The notes beneath the pieces were generated by a model that saw nothing but the letters and a program-made list of their open reading frames with translations, ran no database searches and was not told the DNA's origin. Of a stretch of 64,000 nt of DNA, positions 1-11,332 are shown piece by piece. The stretch lies in the NCBI GenBank assembly GCA_002794735.1, contig NBAZ01000002.1, positions 1,364,001 to 1,428,000 on the forward strand, given 5' to 3'. The stretch is from Pyrrhoderma lamaoense (taxonomy: Eukaryota; Basidiomycota; Agaricomycetes; Hymenochaetales; Hymenochaetaceae). The translations under genes and the position numbers were made by a program. Within the stretch, counting starts at the first letter, position 1, and the number at the start of each line of letters is the position of its first letter.

Positions 1-331
1 ACGGATAATTAAGAATCACAATCATGATGGTGTTTGCATCGCTTAGCTATACAAGGCTCTGTTGTTACAAGTAGTAGTATCCGCTCGGTCATGTCCACAA
101 GACTTCCGAGCTAGCCTAATTCTAATTTAAGAGCCGATGATCGTTGTGATCTTTGAATTATTAGATTTTGAATTTTGGGAAATTTTGCAGATGAGACTAT
201 TTTTAGAGAATAACGTTTTATAGAAATTATTTCCAAACTGGGTATGCCATTGGTAGAAATTCTTAGCGAATCCTAGACGCGTCCACTTGTGTGACATAAC
301 TTCAACTTGCACATCGTGTCAACTGGATACC
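1..331. other. upstream intergenic stretch
   Basis: This is AT-rich sequence before the SMARCD-like gene. A short open stretch on the minus strand (127-312) has no recognisable motif and is probably chance. The stretch should hold the promoter of the gene starting at 332, but I see no convincing TATA element. Confidence 0.4.
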
Positions 332-1792
332 ATGGAACCACCAAAAACAACAAAGTAAGTTTCTTTCGCTGACTATACGCGTGATTTTAACTAGAATGAC
401 TCTCTGTAGAAGGCGCAAGTTTACGGACAAGTCATTACCGTCGTCAGTGTTACATTCAGCAGAGTTCACCGATTCAAAGTTCTATCAACAGTTACTTGAC
501 ATGGAACGCAAACTTGACTGGACAATGTCAAGGAAGAGGACCGAAATACAAGATGCCCTTGGGAAACCCTCTATTGTATATAGACAATTTATTGCTCTAT
601 ATATCACGGCTAATGACTGCTTTACAGACAACTCGGACACTACGCATATTTCTGAGCCATACTGTTTCAGATCAGGCTTGGCAAACCATGGGGCAGAATG
701 AAGCTCCAAACTTTGAAACCGGGCAAGGCATACCTTCGTGGGCACTTAAGATTGAGGGAAGGATACTTGAACCAACATCTCGCTCAAAGGACAAGGCGCC
801 CCAGAAGCAATTCTCAAATGTTGTAAAGAGTCTTGTCGTAGATTTTGAAAGAGATCCAATGCTTTACCCTGATGGAAATACAGTTGAGGTACTACGGCTC
901 CACTTTGTACTCTTTCTTTATACTTACTAAACTGGTACTGTAGTGGCGAAGACCGCAAGCTGTCCCACAAGCCGCTCCACCTGCAGTTGATGGATTCACC
1001 GTACGTAGGACTGGGGATGTACCAACAAAAGCTCGCATTATGCTATACCTTGACCACTATCCCGATCAGTTCAAAGTACATCCAGACTTAGGAGCAATCC
1101 TCGATGTGAAGGAAGAAAGTCGATTAGGGGTTATAACCGCTTTCTGGAACTACATCAAAATCAACAACTTACAGGACAAAGTTGACAGACGGACCATAAG
1201 ACTTGATGAAAAGCTGAAAGCAGTATGTTCTCCACTCATCTAGCCTCAAGCATAGTTTTATGCAACCCTTCTCTAGCTATTCCGACAGGAGACACTCAAC
1301 TTTACACAAATACCAGAACTCGTAAATTTGTATCTTCAGCCCCTAGATCCTATCGTGCTTCACTACCAAATCAAACCAAATGAACCGCCTCCAGCAAGCC
1401 CTCAGGCCTGGGATGTTGAAGTTAAAGTCGAAGATACCTCTCTGAAAAGCCGTATGAATCAGGTCATTCTCAGCACATCTGCCGATACCGCACGTGAAAT
1501 CGCCAAATCAGATGAAGAAGCTTCCATACTTTCACAACAAATACAAAATTCCGTACTCAAACGTACTTTCCTGGAATCTTTTGCAACTGATCCAGCTGAT
1601 TTTATCAACAAGTGGCTTGCGTCACAGTCACGCGATTTAGAGAGTGTTTTGGCCGCAGGCCCAAGCGAGGGCTTATCTGTGCGTGAAGAAGAATTGAAAC
1701 GAAGCGAGTTCTTCAGGTTACCATGGGTTGAAGAGGCAGTTGCTGTTCAGGAGGGCCTGAGGCTAGCAACACGTAGTCATGCTCTTCAATAA
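332..1792 (+). CDS. ssr3: SWI/SNF complex subunit, SMARCD/Ssr3/Swp73 family (SWIB domain)
   Basis: This is a chromatin-remodelling subunit of SWI/SNF-type complexes in the nucleus. Five exons join in phase: 332-354, 410-575, 628-888, 944-1222 and 1289-1792, giving about 410 residues, a normal fungal length. The N-terminus carries the family's basic start followed by the MERKLDWTMSRKR helix (about residues 35-47), then RTLRIFLSHT. The SWIB/MDM2-type fold spans about residues 180-255 (ARIMLYLDHYPDQFKV, then the LDEKLKA helix), followed by FTQIPELVNLYLQPLDPI, which is very typical of SMARCD proteins. The long helical C-terminus contains the FINKWLASQSRDLE segment. The ATG at 332 is chosen because its short exon splices in frame onto the conserved KRRKF. 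No frame breaks are seen. The family assignment is strong; the gene symbol follows the fission-yeast name and is inferred. Confidence 0.93.
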
Positions 1793-2146
1793 CCCTGCAT
1801 TGTATCATTTAGATAGTGCCATATGTGTCGTAAATTATTTGCCTTGTTACCTTTGTAGTTTGTTCTAAGTCTGTTTTATATCTCTACTAACTACCGAAAT
1901 GCGATTACAGAAAATGCTCCATACAAATAAAAGGATAATGATACAGAGTCTCTGGTATACGAATGTTAAAATTACAAGGGGAAGGGGCTTCCATGATGGG
2001 CTGTGAAGAAGGAAAAAGAAAAAAAATACATCCGTCCCCAGAAAAATTGTGATGCGATTTCAAATGCAAAGAGATTCAGATTGAGCAATGACGAATAAAA
2101 AGCGAAGAAAAAGAAATGGGATGAGATGAGATGCGATGGACGTCTA

Positions 2147-4864
2147 TTAAGATGTACTCATATCGATGTATGATTCGTTTTGGTTCTGGAAAATCATACC
2201 CATCCGTTGCCTTTCACGGAAGAGACTCTTCATCATTTTCCTGACCTGTGAGATACTCGGACGTGCATGGGGTACGTCGTGCCAGCACTCTTGTAGGAAA
2301 TTCCATACTCTATGGCTGATACTTGGGTACTCTGGCCGCATTTGCTCACGTAAAGGCTTTAACCCACGTATAATCTCACACAAGACCTGTACATCATTCT
2401 TCCGATAATGATATGGAAGTTTTCCACTCAGTATCTACCGAAGGGAGTCGAGAATGACCGAGGAGACAAAGCAAGGAGAGCGTTGAAAAATGAAGGAGAA
2501 GGAGGGATTAAAGACCAGAGAGAAGTATAAGGTTAATTACTGTGGGTACAAGACAATGAAGAAGAGCTTTTACCTCAAGTGCTGTGCTACCGAACGCCCA
2601 GACATCCGAATAAGTAGAACGTACCATCGGATTGTGTTGCCCGATTGATCGTGATCATCACACTCATCTGATATGGCTCCGTCCTTTTCGTAGGAATACT
2701 CCTTGAATAACTCGATCGCCATCCATCGCACTGAGCCTGCGAATGACGAACACGAGGGTCTTCGTATGAGCTGGATCCCGAGTGTGTCACTTCGCCAACA
2801 ATGACTGAGATACCAAAATCAGTCAGAAGAGCATGTCCTTGGTCTGATATTAGGACATTTGTCTAAAATTGAGGTTTTTTGATGAGTGAATAAATGAGTT
2901 TGAATATGGGAATGAGAAGATATTTTGATTTACGTACGGCTTTGAGGTCTCCATGGACCACTGGAGGAGAGAAGCAATGTACTTTTTTGCGGGAAGGAGG
3001 GAAAATGATTAATTGATACAGTCCAAAACAATATGCGTTTAGTTGTCGGGAAACATACAGTATTCGAGACCGGCGGCGACCTCACAGAGCTTGATAGATC
3101 ATCAAGGTAAGTTGTACAGCGAGAAAAGGTCCGATTTTGGTATAACTTACAAGTTTGAGCCTAGCGGGAATGGTAGTATATAGGTCTTGATCCTTGAAGT
3201 ATTGTGATGCATTTCCACTTGGGATCCAAGGTGAAACCATAGAGGCATACCGACCCCACCCGTGTACTACCCCAAGTAGTGGGACTATATGATCGTGTTT
3301 TAACCGCTTCCATATATCCAGCTCGCGATTAAGGCGCTGTGATCAAGAAGTACAAGTATTACCAGCAAAAAACTCAACAATCCACAAATAGAAAAGTCAA
3401 GTCGAAGGGAAATACCTTTTGGACTTTTGCAGCGGCCTTTAGATCAAAAGTGAATATTCTTATCACCTTCACAGCAACCTATAAAATCGATAGATAAACA
3501 GGGGACGATATGATGGGATTAGTTGATCAGATTATGTCGGCCTGAAGAACGTACATCTTCTACTCTTCCATTTACTTCCCACTCTGCTTTCCAAATATCA
3601 GAGTATCCGCCACCAGCAGCAATGTGTTCGCTCTGCTTCCGTACCTGACTGGACAAGTCTGCGATGTCATAGTCAACATCTGACTTTTTTACAAACTCCG
3701 CATCATCTATTTTCATCAAGCGGGCACGGCCCGACTGGGGATCATATACAACATCGGGGTCAATGGGGGAGGAAGGCCGCTCAGGAATTACATTCTTCTT
3801 GATGGACAGAAATTCCTTGTCTAGAATCTCAGCGTACCCGTTTCCCAGCGTCCCACCTCCAGCAATGTATTCATCTCGAGCAGCCAGTGTAGACCCATTT
3901 GATGTCCTTTTGGTATGAAGAGTCGTTCCGGATAGAAGGGAGAAATGTTGCTTGTAATTGGGACTAGCATTGACCGCTGTTCCAGATGCGATGCTGTATG
4001 TATCAAATGGGGGGTCCTCCTCCGGTCCTAATTCGAAGTCTGATGTGACCAAGTCTAGAAAACTGGAGTCACAAGATACCCCACCTATTAAACCACCACA
4101 CGTCAGATCATGCGAGAATAACGTTGTTTTTATTAAGTAGTAAATAATAAATCAGGCTCCGAACTAGGATATTTCCAAATTTACTTACTGCTAGTGCTTG
4201 TCCCCTCTTCGATAACAAGGATCGGTCGCGTAAAAAGTCCGATATCAGAGCACCAGAGTTTTTGCTCCTGAGCAGTCTTGAAGCTTAGCTGGAGCTTTTT
4301 GTGACCATATCGTAGCTGTAAGACACTTGGATGCCTTGCATGTGGACCACAATAGGATAATTCACGGCACCAGATCGATGTATTCGGTTTTGAGATAGTA
4401 GTGCTCGTCTACACGTCATGATTTGTCAATCGTTTCGTCAGTCACGATTCCTTGTATAAATTGCATATTCAGACCTCTGGACAACTCACAAGATCTTTAA
4501 AAAATAGCAATCTACCACTCTTGGTTAGACAAAGCTGTTGTCGTGTGTATCCGATATTAAAGCTTAAGCCCTTCACGTCGACACGCCCCGAGCGAAGGTA
4601 CTTCCCTCCCTTATCCAGATCTTGAGTCGTCCACTGTGCATTTACTTCCAGGACCTCCATTAACTCATCAGAGCGTCAAGTCGGCTTCAATCGACCTCGA
4701 ACCTTGGAGGGAAGAGGAGGAAACAAGCCAGACAACCTAGATACAGCGAAGGAATATTTAAAGAAAACCGAGTCGGGGGTGAGATAGCATTCCGGACTGT
4801 ATGGACCCAATTTTACTATCGAGTGTCCTGGGAGTTTAGCAGAGTCCCTTGATCTACTATGCAT
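2147..4864 (-). CDS. PH-domain and TKL-type protein kinase (frame breaks in the activation region)
   Basis: This encodes a protein kinase of the tyrosine-kinase-like class frequent in Agaricomycetes. In coding order I read a PH-like domain (about 4660-4200; the C-terminal helix contains LSFKTAQEQKLWCSDIGLF), a disordered linker, then a kinase domain. Visible kinase elements are the glycine loop AAGGGYSDIWKAEW (near 3590), VAVKV with the ATP lysine (near 3475), the catalytic loop VHGDLKA|NVLIS split by an intron (near 2950-2860), DFG (near 2820), SVRWMAIELF (near 2720), TYSDVWAFGSTALE (near 2590) and the C-lobe CWHDVPHARPSISQV (near 2240). Exons are short with introns of 45-90 bases. Two frame changes lie between DFG and the SDVWAFG helix and have no obvious splice explanation. 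The 5' end is uncertain: the gene may continue upstream into the entry ending at 6434. The substrate is unknown. Confidence 0.75.
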
Positions 4865-5048
4865 AGCATCGTCGTTTGAAATTTCCGAGGCTGAGATTCA
4901 GTGGAAAACAATACATTTATAAACCTATAATAACCTGTATAAGCAAGTCTAACTGAAATAGGCTTAATCAACAACCTCATATAGGCAATGCGCCTGTTTT
5001 CACACGTGTTATATTAGACTTTTAGTATTGAAATAAATTCGCTGGAAA

Positions 5049-6434
5049 CTACTCGTTACAGTTCCATCTAGTGTACAACTTTCTTTCGCTTATATACAGA
5101 TAACGATACATGACGAAGAAGGATAGGTGCCAAATAGCAAGAAAAAATAGCATGATAGGATAACAAAGCAATGGTGGATATGAAAAAAAAAATATGCAAA
5201 AATGGGAGCAATCCAAATAAATGTGAGAGATAAAAATGAGTACAACAGGTGAGTCGCCTATAAACATCCGCAAAAAGTGGGTTACAACAAACGAATCATA
5301 GTCGCTGACTCGCAAGTGTGCTGGATATCTTGCAATTCTTTCAGACAGCCAGCCTCTGTCTGTAACAGTTATTATTATGTCGAAGTCGGCCAAGTTCGTC
5401 TACACCAGCCGCGAATACCTTCTCTAGGCGAATCTGGTCTTCGTTGATGCTTTCCTTGAGAGTTCTCATACGCAACCTATTCTCCTCGAGTTTCTTTATG
5501 CAATCCTGTAAGCTCTCCATTTGTTGGTAGGCATTCTCTATTTCAGAACGTAGGCGTATCAGATTCTCAGAGGGTTGTTTCCTAGGACGTAATTTCCGGG
5601 ACGATTGGTACTAATTACGGTGGTTTCGTAAGTTTGTAGTGATAGTACAGACTTGGTATCATTTGTAGAAGGGGTAACATCCTTTGATACTGGTAGAACA
5701 CAGGTTTTGATCTCAGTGTGAGATTCCGAATTCAAAGGAGAGGAGGTTGAAGCATAGGTAGAGGTATTCCCAGAGTCCTTTTTCGACGCCGTATTACAAG
5801 AGCCTTCAGGTGATGTTTTCATCCCATTCAATGAAATAGGTTTGGAGGAAACAGCCGAAGTTCTCGTAGACAGAGGCCTGACGGTTTGAGTTTTTATAAC
5901 GGGCGAGAAGGTCGAAGAGGCAAACGATTGTCCGACCTTTCTCGTCTGCTGTGGGCGTTCCTTAAAAGTATTAAAGGTATATGCGGGTTTTCTTGGGGTT
6001 CCAGTTGGGTTAAATAAGCCCCTTGGGCCTCGAGGTAGGCCCAGATTATCTTTTGGTACATGAACTAGTTACCAAAGCATGTTAGAGGTGAGTATTTAGA
6101 ATAAGTAAGAGAGTAATAGACAAATAAGCGTACGGGGTTCAATCTCCTTTAACACCGAATTTTCTCTTCGGGTCCGAACGAGTGCTCCGAGACCCTCTAA
6201 GAAAGATAGATTTCCACCCATATTTGACAAAAGTAACGGTTCAGAATGTACACGTCTTTGATGCACTCCCCCTAGTATCGATCTCTTCAAGCGTTGCATT
6301 TCTCCTTGAGGAAAAATATGCGCAGGTATCGCTCGCAAGATTGGCTGAGGTCCGACAAAGAAGATTGGAAAATAACACGCCAAACTTGCTTTATAATACA
6401 TTTCTCCCTCCTGCGGGCTCGTATGACACTCCAT
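5049..6434 (-). CDS. N-terminal 'MYYKASL...ILRAIP' module with linker and coiled coil; probable 5' part of the kinase gene
   Basis: The predicted start is the ATG at 6434 (MECHTSPQEGEMYYKASL). Exon 1 ends at 6134 and exon 2 starts at 6064; the phases match and give EIEPLHVPKDNLGLPRG. A Ser/Thr/Pro-rich linker follows, then a charged coiled coil (about 5560-5400, RSEIENAYQQMESLQDCIKK onward) and ADFDIIITVTDRGW (near 5390). The first 100 residues align by eye with the gene starting at 49321, including KASL, ILRAIP and SREPLLL/SEPLLL, and the first intron is in about the same place. The next gene on this strand begins only about 185 bases downstream, so both parts probably form one transcript. 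The frame changes near 5590 and after 5250 are not resolved. I do not recognise the module in any named family. Confidence 0.5.
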
Positions 6435-7098
6435 TTTTGCTGGCAAGCAGCTCGAAGGTTGGAGAAAGGAGAGATGTCGGGGTAGAATGAAGTAAAGTGC
6501 ACGACGGAAGTAAAGATGTAAAAACTGCTTATCTGTAAACTCGCTTATGGGATGAGCCACCCGCACGAGGCTCGGCTATCAATGAATTCTCACGATGACT
6601 TCGATATCACAAGCATAGCGTTGTTTGTATTTCACTTGGTCTCCAAATAGCTGCGTCCCTTTGTGCTGCAAAATAACTCTCTACGTATTCAAGTGAAGAT
6701 GATAATTTCTTATTCAAGAGTCCTTTAACAATGACTTCGATCAACAAATCAGGTTTATAATGTAATTTGATTATGTGACTAACACGTTCGTCACATCGCG
6801 TCGTCACCTTAATGAGCGGGTAATAACGTTCTTGATCGCGGGGCTAAATCAAGGCTTGGAAGGTTCGAAAGTACTCTTCGGAGCCTGCATATATTCACCA
6901 AGTGATCTTCTTAAGTGAAAGGAATTGTTTTAAACAGTAATTACTGTTAGACGTTATATTACTGTCGCTAACTAAGATTTATTACATTTACGTCCATTGC
7001 CAAATTCTCAACTCTCAATTACAAAGCCGCAAAGCTCAAATACGACAGTCCGTCAATAGCCCTGATCGATGTGAATAGAATCGCTAATTTTCCCTTCT
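6435..7098. other. intergenic stretch
   Basis: This lies between the start of the module gene (6434) and the end of the first GH3 gene. It should hold the module gene's promoter and the GH3 3' UTR. An open minus-strand stretch at 6607-6807 has no recognisable features. I see nothing else. Confidence 0.4.
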
Positions 7099-10000
7099 TT
7101 ACTGGATCGTGCCAGTTAGCCTAAAGTCTCGACTACTCGCACCGATGTTTATGCCTATGTCGCCGATTGGCCTTGTCCATCCCTGGGCGGTAACATCCCA
7201 TATTGACAAACTATGACGAGAGAGTGTTATAGACACTTCTCCAGAGTCTCCGGGACTAAGACTAATGTCTGAGAATCCCTTAAGCATACTAGGAGGCGAG
7301 TCGGCTGATGGCGGATGTGAGATATACAGCTGCGGAATCTAAGCCGCTATATTATTAGATCGTATACTGATTTGTTTGAGTCATACTAACCTCGGTACCA
7401 GGAACGCTTCCTATGTTCTTAACATAGAAAGAAACCTTGTATGCAGGCTCATGGAGCCTGGTTAAGGCCATGTTTTAGTAGTTACGTATGTCTTCTCACT
7501 GTTTAGAACTCACCAAACAGCGACCGATGAACCTTCCCCACTCCCGCCAGCATTAGCTACACCGTTCTTCCAGTTTCTTATTATTGAAGGTGATGCAAAT
7601 TGTTCTTGAATGGGTACTTCACGAATTTGTAGATCACTATACGCAAACGTTGTATAACTCATTCCGAACCCGAACTCAAACCTAGGTGTGATATTTTGAG
7701 CATCAAAGTGACGATAATCGATGAAAAGCCTAGTTATTTGAAATTAGTATGGATTAATATGCTTGACGGGAGTCTTACCCTTCAGTATATGGAATCTGAA
7801 TAATCGTCTCGTTGTTCTCATTACCCACGGGTTGAGCTGCATAATCATCAACGCTCTTTGCGATTGTATACGGAAGTCTTCCACTTGGGTTAACGTCGCC
7901 GTACAGAATGTCAACGAGCGCATTTCCAGTCTCAGTTCCTCCCAAGCCAGCCCAGACTATTGCCGTTACATTCTCGTGCTCAACCCACCCTCCATGATAA
8001 TGGGACCAACAGAGTGAACAACCACTATCGTGTTGGAATTCTGATCTGCAACAGCAGAGACTAAGGCATCACCGCCGTGCCATGCGGACAAATTTTGTCT
8101 ATCATTACTTTCCCCAGACACAGAGTTGATGAAGACGAACGCTACTTCTGGAACCAATACCATACTTTGTGCTGTTGCGAGGTCAAAATTGTCAAGAAGC
8201 CAATCAATTGTCGTGTGATCCTCTCGAGCGCGAGCCTGAAGGGCTTCAAGAGGCTGTAATATTGATCATATCATATATGTATCTAATTATCGGGAGCACA
8301 CGACATACCGAGATTAAATAGGAAAACTAGGTGATCGTATACATGTGTGTGTATGTGTAAGTATATCAAACTATATTAAAGACCAGAAAAGACATACGTT
8401 CGCTGTTCCAGACCCAGACCCAGCAGCTAATATTCCAGCATTTCCTAGTATACGTAGATACTCATTCGGTCCGCCGGGCTGTGGGCCTGCATCAACTCCA
8501 AAAACCGCAATTTGTCGAGGAGTTTTCAAGGGAGAGTACCGTTCTTATTTTTTAACAAAACTGTTGAGGCAGTGTCAATGGCTCTCACGATTGCCTTATG
8601 ATTACCCTGGACATCTACATGCTCATTCGTTTCCTGGCTCAGAGGATGTACAGCATCAAAATTGGGAATCGGATAATCTGGAGCATCTTGGTGAAGGTAG
8701 TACCATCCGGCGGCGACTCGAGTTGCCATATCATCTAACCTCGCCTCGGGAATAGAGCCATTTTGGACGTATGCTGTTAGATTTGGGCCAAAATAGGTTG
8801 TACCTGAACCATATGTTATATCGCCAGGCATGGATAAATCTAGGCCATAGATGGCACTCAATGTAGAATGGTGTGCTCCCCAGTCAGTAGAAACAAACCC
8901 ACGGAATCCAAATTCCCCCTTAAGTATTTGGTTCAGTGTACGATCGTTTTCACAACCAAAAGTTTCGTTAATTTGGTTATATGAGCACATGATACTTGCG
9001 ATGCCGGCCATCACACTTCTAAGGAAAGGAGCAGAGTAGAGTTCATGCTGTGCACGATCATCGACATTACTACTCTCAAACATTCTATCAAACTCCTGTT
9101 CGTTATCAATAAAGTGTTTGGCTTGAGCTTGGATACCAGAGCTCTGCATGCCAAGGACGGTTTCGTAGGCTGCTTCCCCAGAAAGGAAAGGATCCGGACC
9201 AAAGCCTTCCCAATTTCTCCCCCCTGAGGAATTCTGCCTAGATTCATCATTGGGCCTAATGCAACATTTACACCCTTCCCTGTAAAGTTTTCTCTCTATG
9301 AGTTTATTGCTTTACATCTCAAGAGTTAGTATACCTTTAAACTCTGCCCCAAGGGCCTCACCACGCTGTCGGATTAGTTTCCGTTGCCAGGTCGATGCAG
9401 CATTGATGCCTGCAGGGAAGGCCGTGACGAAGTCAGTCGCTCTCACACCTAACGGAGAGTCCTGTATAATATTATTTCAACGGTTGTACGGGTATCACAT
9501 GGTAAAACCTACCTCCAAGCAGAGTCCTGGCCACTTTCCAGAACCGTTAAACGGGACTGGAGGCGAGTTAACGAGACATCTTCCATTTTGCCATCCAACT
9601 CCCGTAGAGAAATTGACCTATTTTAAGTATTTATCGGTTGATTTCTAAAGGTTTTTAGGAAGCTATAGAAGAAACGTTACCCACCTTTTGTTCAATTGTT
9701 AGCCCCTTTATGAGTTCGCGAGCCTTTGACCATGCGACTGACCAAGCAGGATTGAAGTCCGGAATCACATCCGAGCCGACTTCAGGGGGGACAAAGGATC
9801 AGTTTCTACATAGATACCTTCATTGTGTGTATGGTGAATGAGCACTGATAAATTAGTATTCCGGATACTCGCACCTGGTACTGGGCTCTGAGTTGGACTT
9901 GGGAATGGACTGAATAAGTGTGTTGCAGCGGGGTTTGGCGAAGGTTGTACATTTATTCCACCTGGGCCAGTTTGACTTGCAGTTGCTTGCAGAGCTAATG

Positions 10001-10234
10001 AGGTAGTAGTAGAAGGTAGTACAGGTAGTGAAGTACTGGACAGTGTCGCGGAAGGAGCTAGTAGAGAAGACAAAGTGAATGTACTTATCCCTACTTCAGA
10101 GCTTTCTGGAGACAAGGTTGTCGAATTGGCTAAGTTTAGCTTGATTACAGATCCAGGTGGATTTGGGTCAGCCAAAACGTGTGTTGCAAACGAAAGAGGG
10201 AAAGTAAAAGAAACAAGAGGGAACTCAGAATCAT
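7099..10234 (-). CDS. glycoside hydrolase family 3 beta-glucosidase, copy A (several frame breaks)
   Basis: A secreted GH3 beta-glucosidase would release glucose from the non-reducing ends of beta-glucosides. The order is a hydrophobic N-terminus at 10234 ([14 protein letters not shown]), a Ser/Thr-rich linker, the GH3 TIM barrel, the GH3 C-terminal domain and a fibronectin-III-like tail ending [11 protein letters not shown]...GASSRDF. The nucleophile Asp sits in [10 protein letters not shown] (codon at 8883-8885). It is collinear with copy B (55125-58428). Against copy B, the frame shifts by one base near 10200, in a C6 run near 9786, in a G6 run near 9225, near 8535 and near 7998. Either this copy is decaying or the consensus lost bases; errors of the same kind in other genes make the second likely. 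Introns are short and at the same places as in copy B. Confidence 0.8.
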
Positions 10235-11332
10235 CTTAAGCTATACCCGAGCTGACTGGATCTCTCTCGGGTAGCATGGTCCAGAACTGATCGGCAATAT
10301 ATATAGACTCTGTGTTGATACTTGCTTGTCCTCATATTGACGTATGTCCTTCTCTCAAGATGCCGAATTTTAATGTTTATTCATCATCGTAGCTGTAGAA
10401 AGCCTCATGTGAGCAAAGCTTCTCATAGAGAAAGAGCATCGTATTTCTTTTGCAATCCACTCAGCGGACCGGAAGACATTGATTTTCTCTGCTTCCTTCT
10501 TCTTAACAATCAGGAGGCATAATGACGTAGTGTACTCAAGTAACAAGACTAGCCTCATCGTAGAGATTAGCCACTATAACGTTGATCTAGAAGGTATACG
10601 GATATATCCAAAGTTAAATGGCTCGCGATGTATAAAGTAGAAACCAAGCTGACGCAAAATGACTTGTACCAAGCGGAAGTAAAACCTTAACACTGTATTT
10701 GTAACATGATTAAACATCATTAAACATGTGAAATGTAACAATTGTGGTATGACATATGCTCACTTTCGCACGTCAAAACTTCCCACGACTGGTTCCGTGT
10801 AGGCATTTGGTGGTAGCCTCAAATTTCGATTAGTAAGCTTAGCTTGTATGATATCTGTGAAGTATTTATAGGTAGACTTGGAAACAATAATGAGAAGTAT
10901 ATCAGAGATATCAGGAGCTTTAAGTATCTTATTTTGGATGCAAAATATCTAATATCTACTATATCTTGGGGTGAGGGGTCTGGCTAAATCGTTAGAATTA
11001 AGATGTTGCGAATAGAAACAATTACTTGATGCAATAGGAAAAAAAACTGTTCGCTGATCTATTTCTCCGAGTCATTCTTCATATGAAGCATGCCTATTAC
11101 TAGTGTATTTGAGAGAGATACTCTTAGGAGTTTTTCCTGAGGTTAATCTAAAGACTTACTCACTTAGACTCGAATCCAGTCAGCCCCAGTTCATCATTTC
11201 TATTGTCATTCTTTTTCCACAACAAATTTGTCCCCGGGATACCACAAGCGGACCTCATGATATCATTAAGCTTAGTCACCAACCCCTTGACAGCAGCATC
11301 AGAGCACGTAGACGGTGATCAATGGGGTTAGC
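10235..11332. other. intergenic stretch
   Basis: This is AT-rich sequence upstream of GH3 copy A and downstream of the first DUF6534 gene. Short open stretches (10322-10522, 11103-11318) show no motif or compositional bias. I see no RNA gene or repeat. Confidence 0.35.

Noticed and set aside
6182..6490. 102-codon plus-strand open frame
   Set aside because: It is antisense to the module exon, whose paralogue at 49321 confirms the minus strand is coding.
6545..6560. 15-base match tgggatgagccaccc shared with the ARPC5 intron near 33327
   Set aside because: A match of this length is expected by chance once or more in 64 kb compared with itself on both strands.
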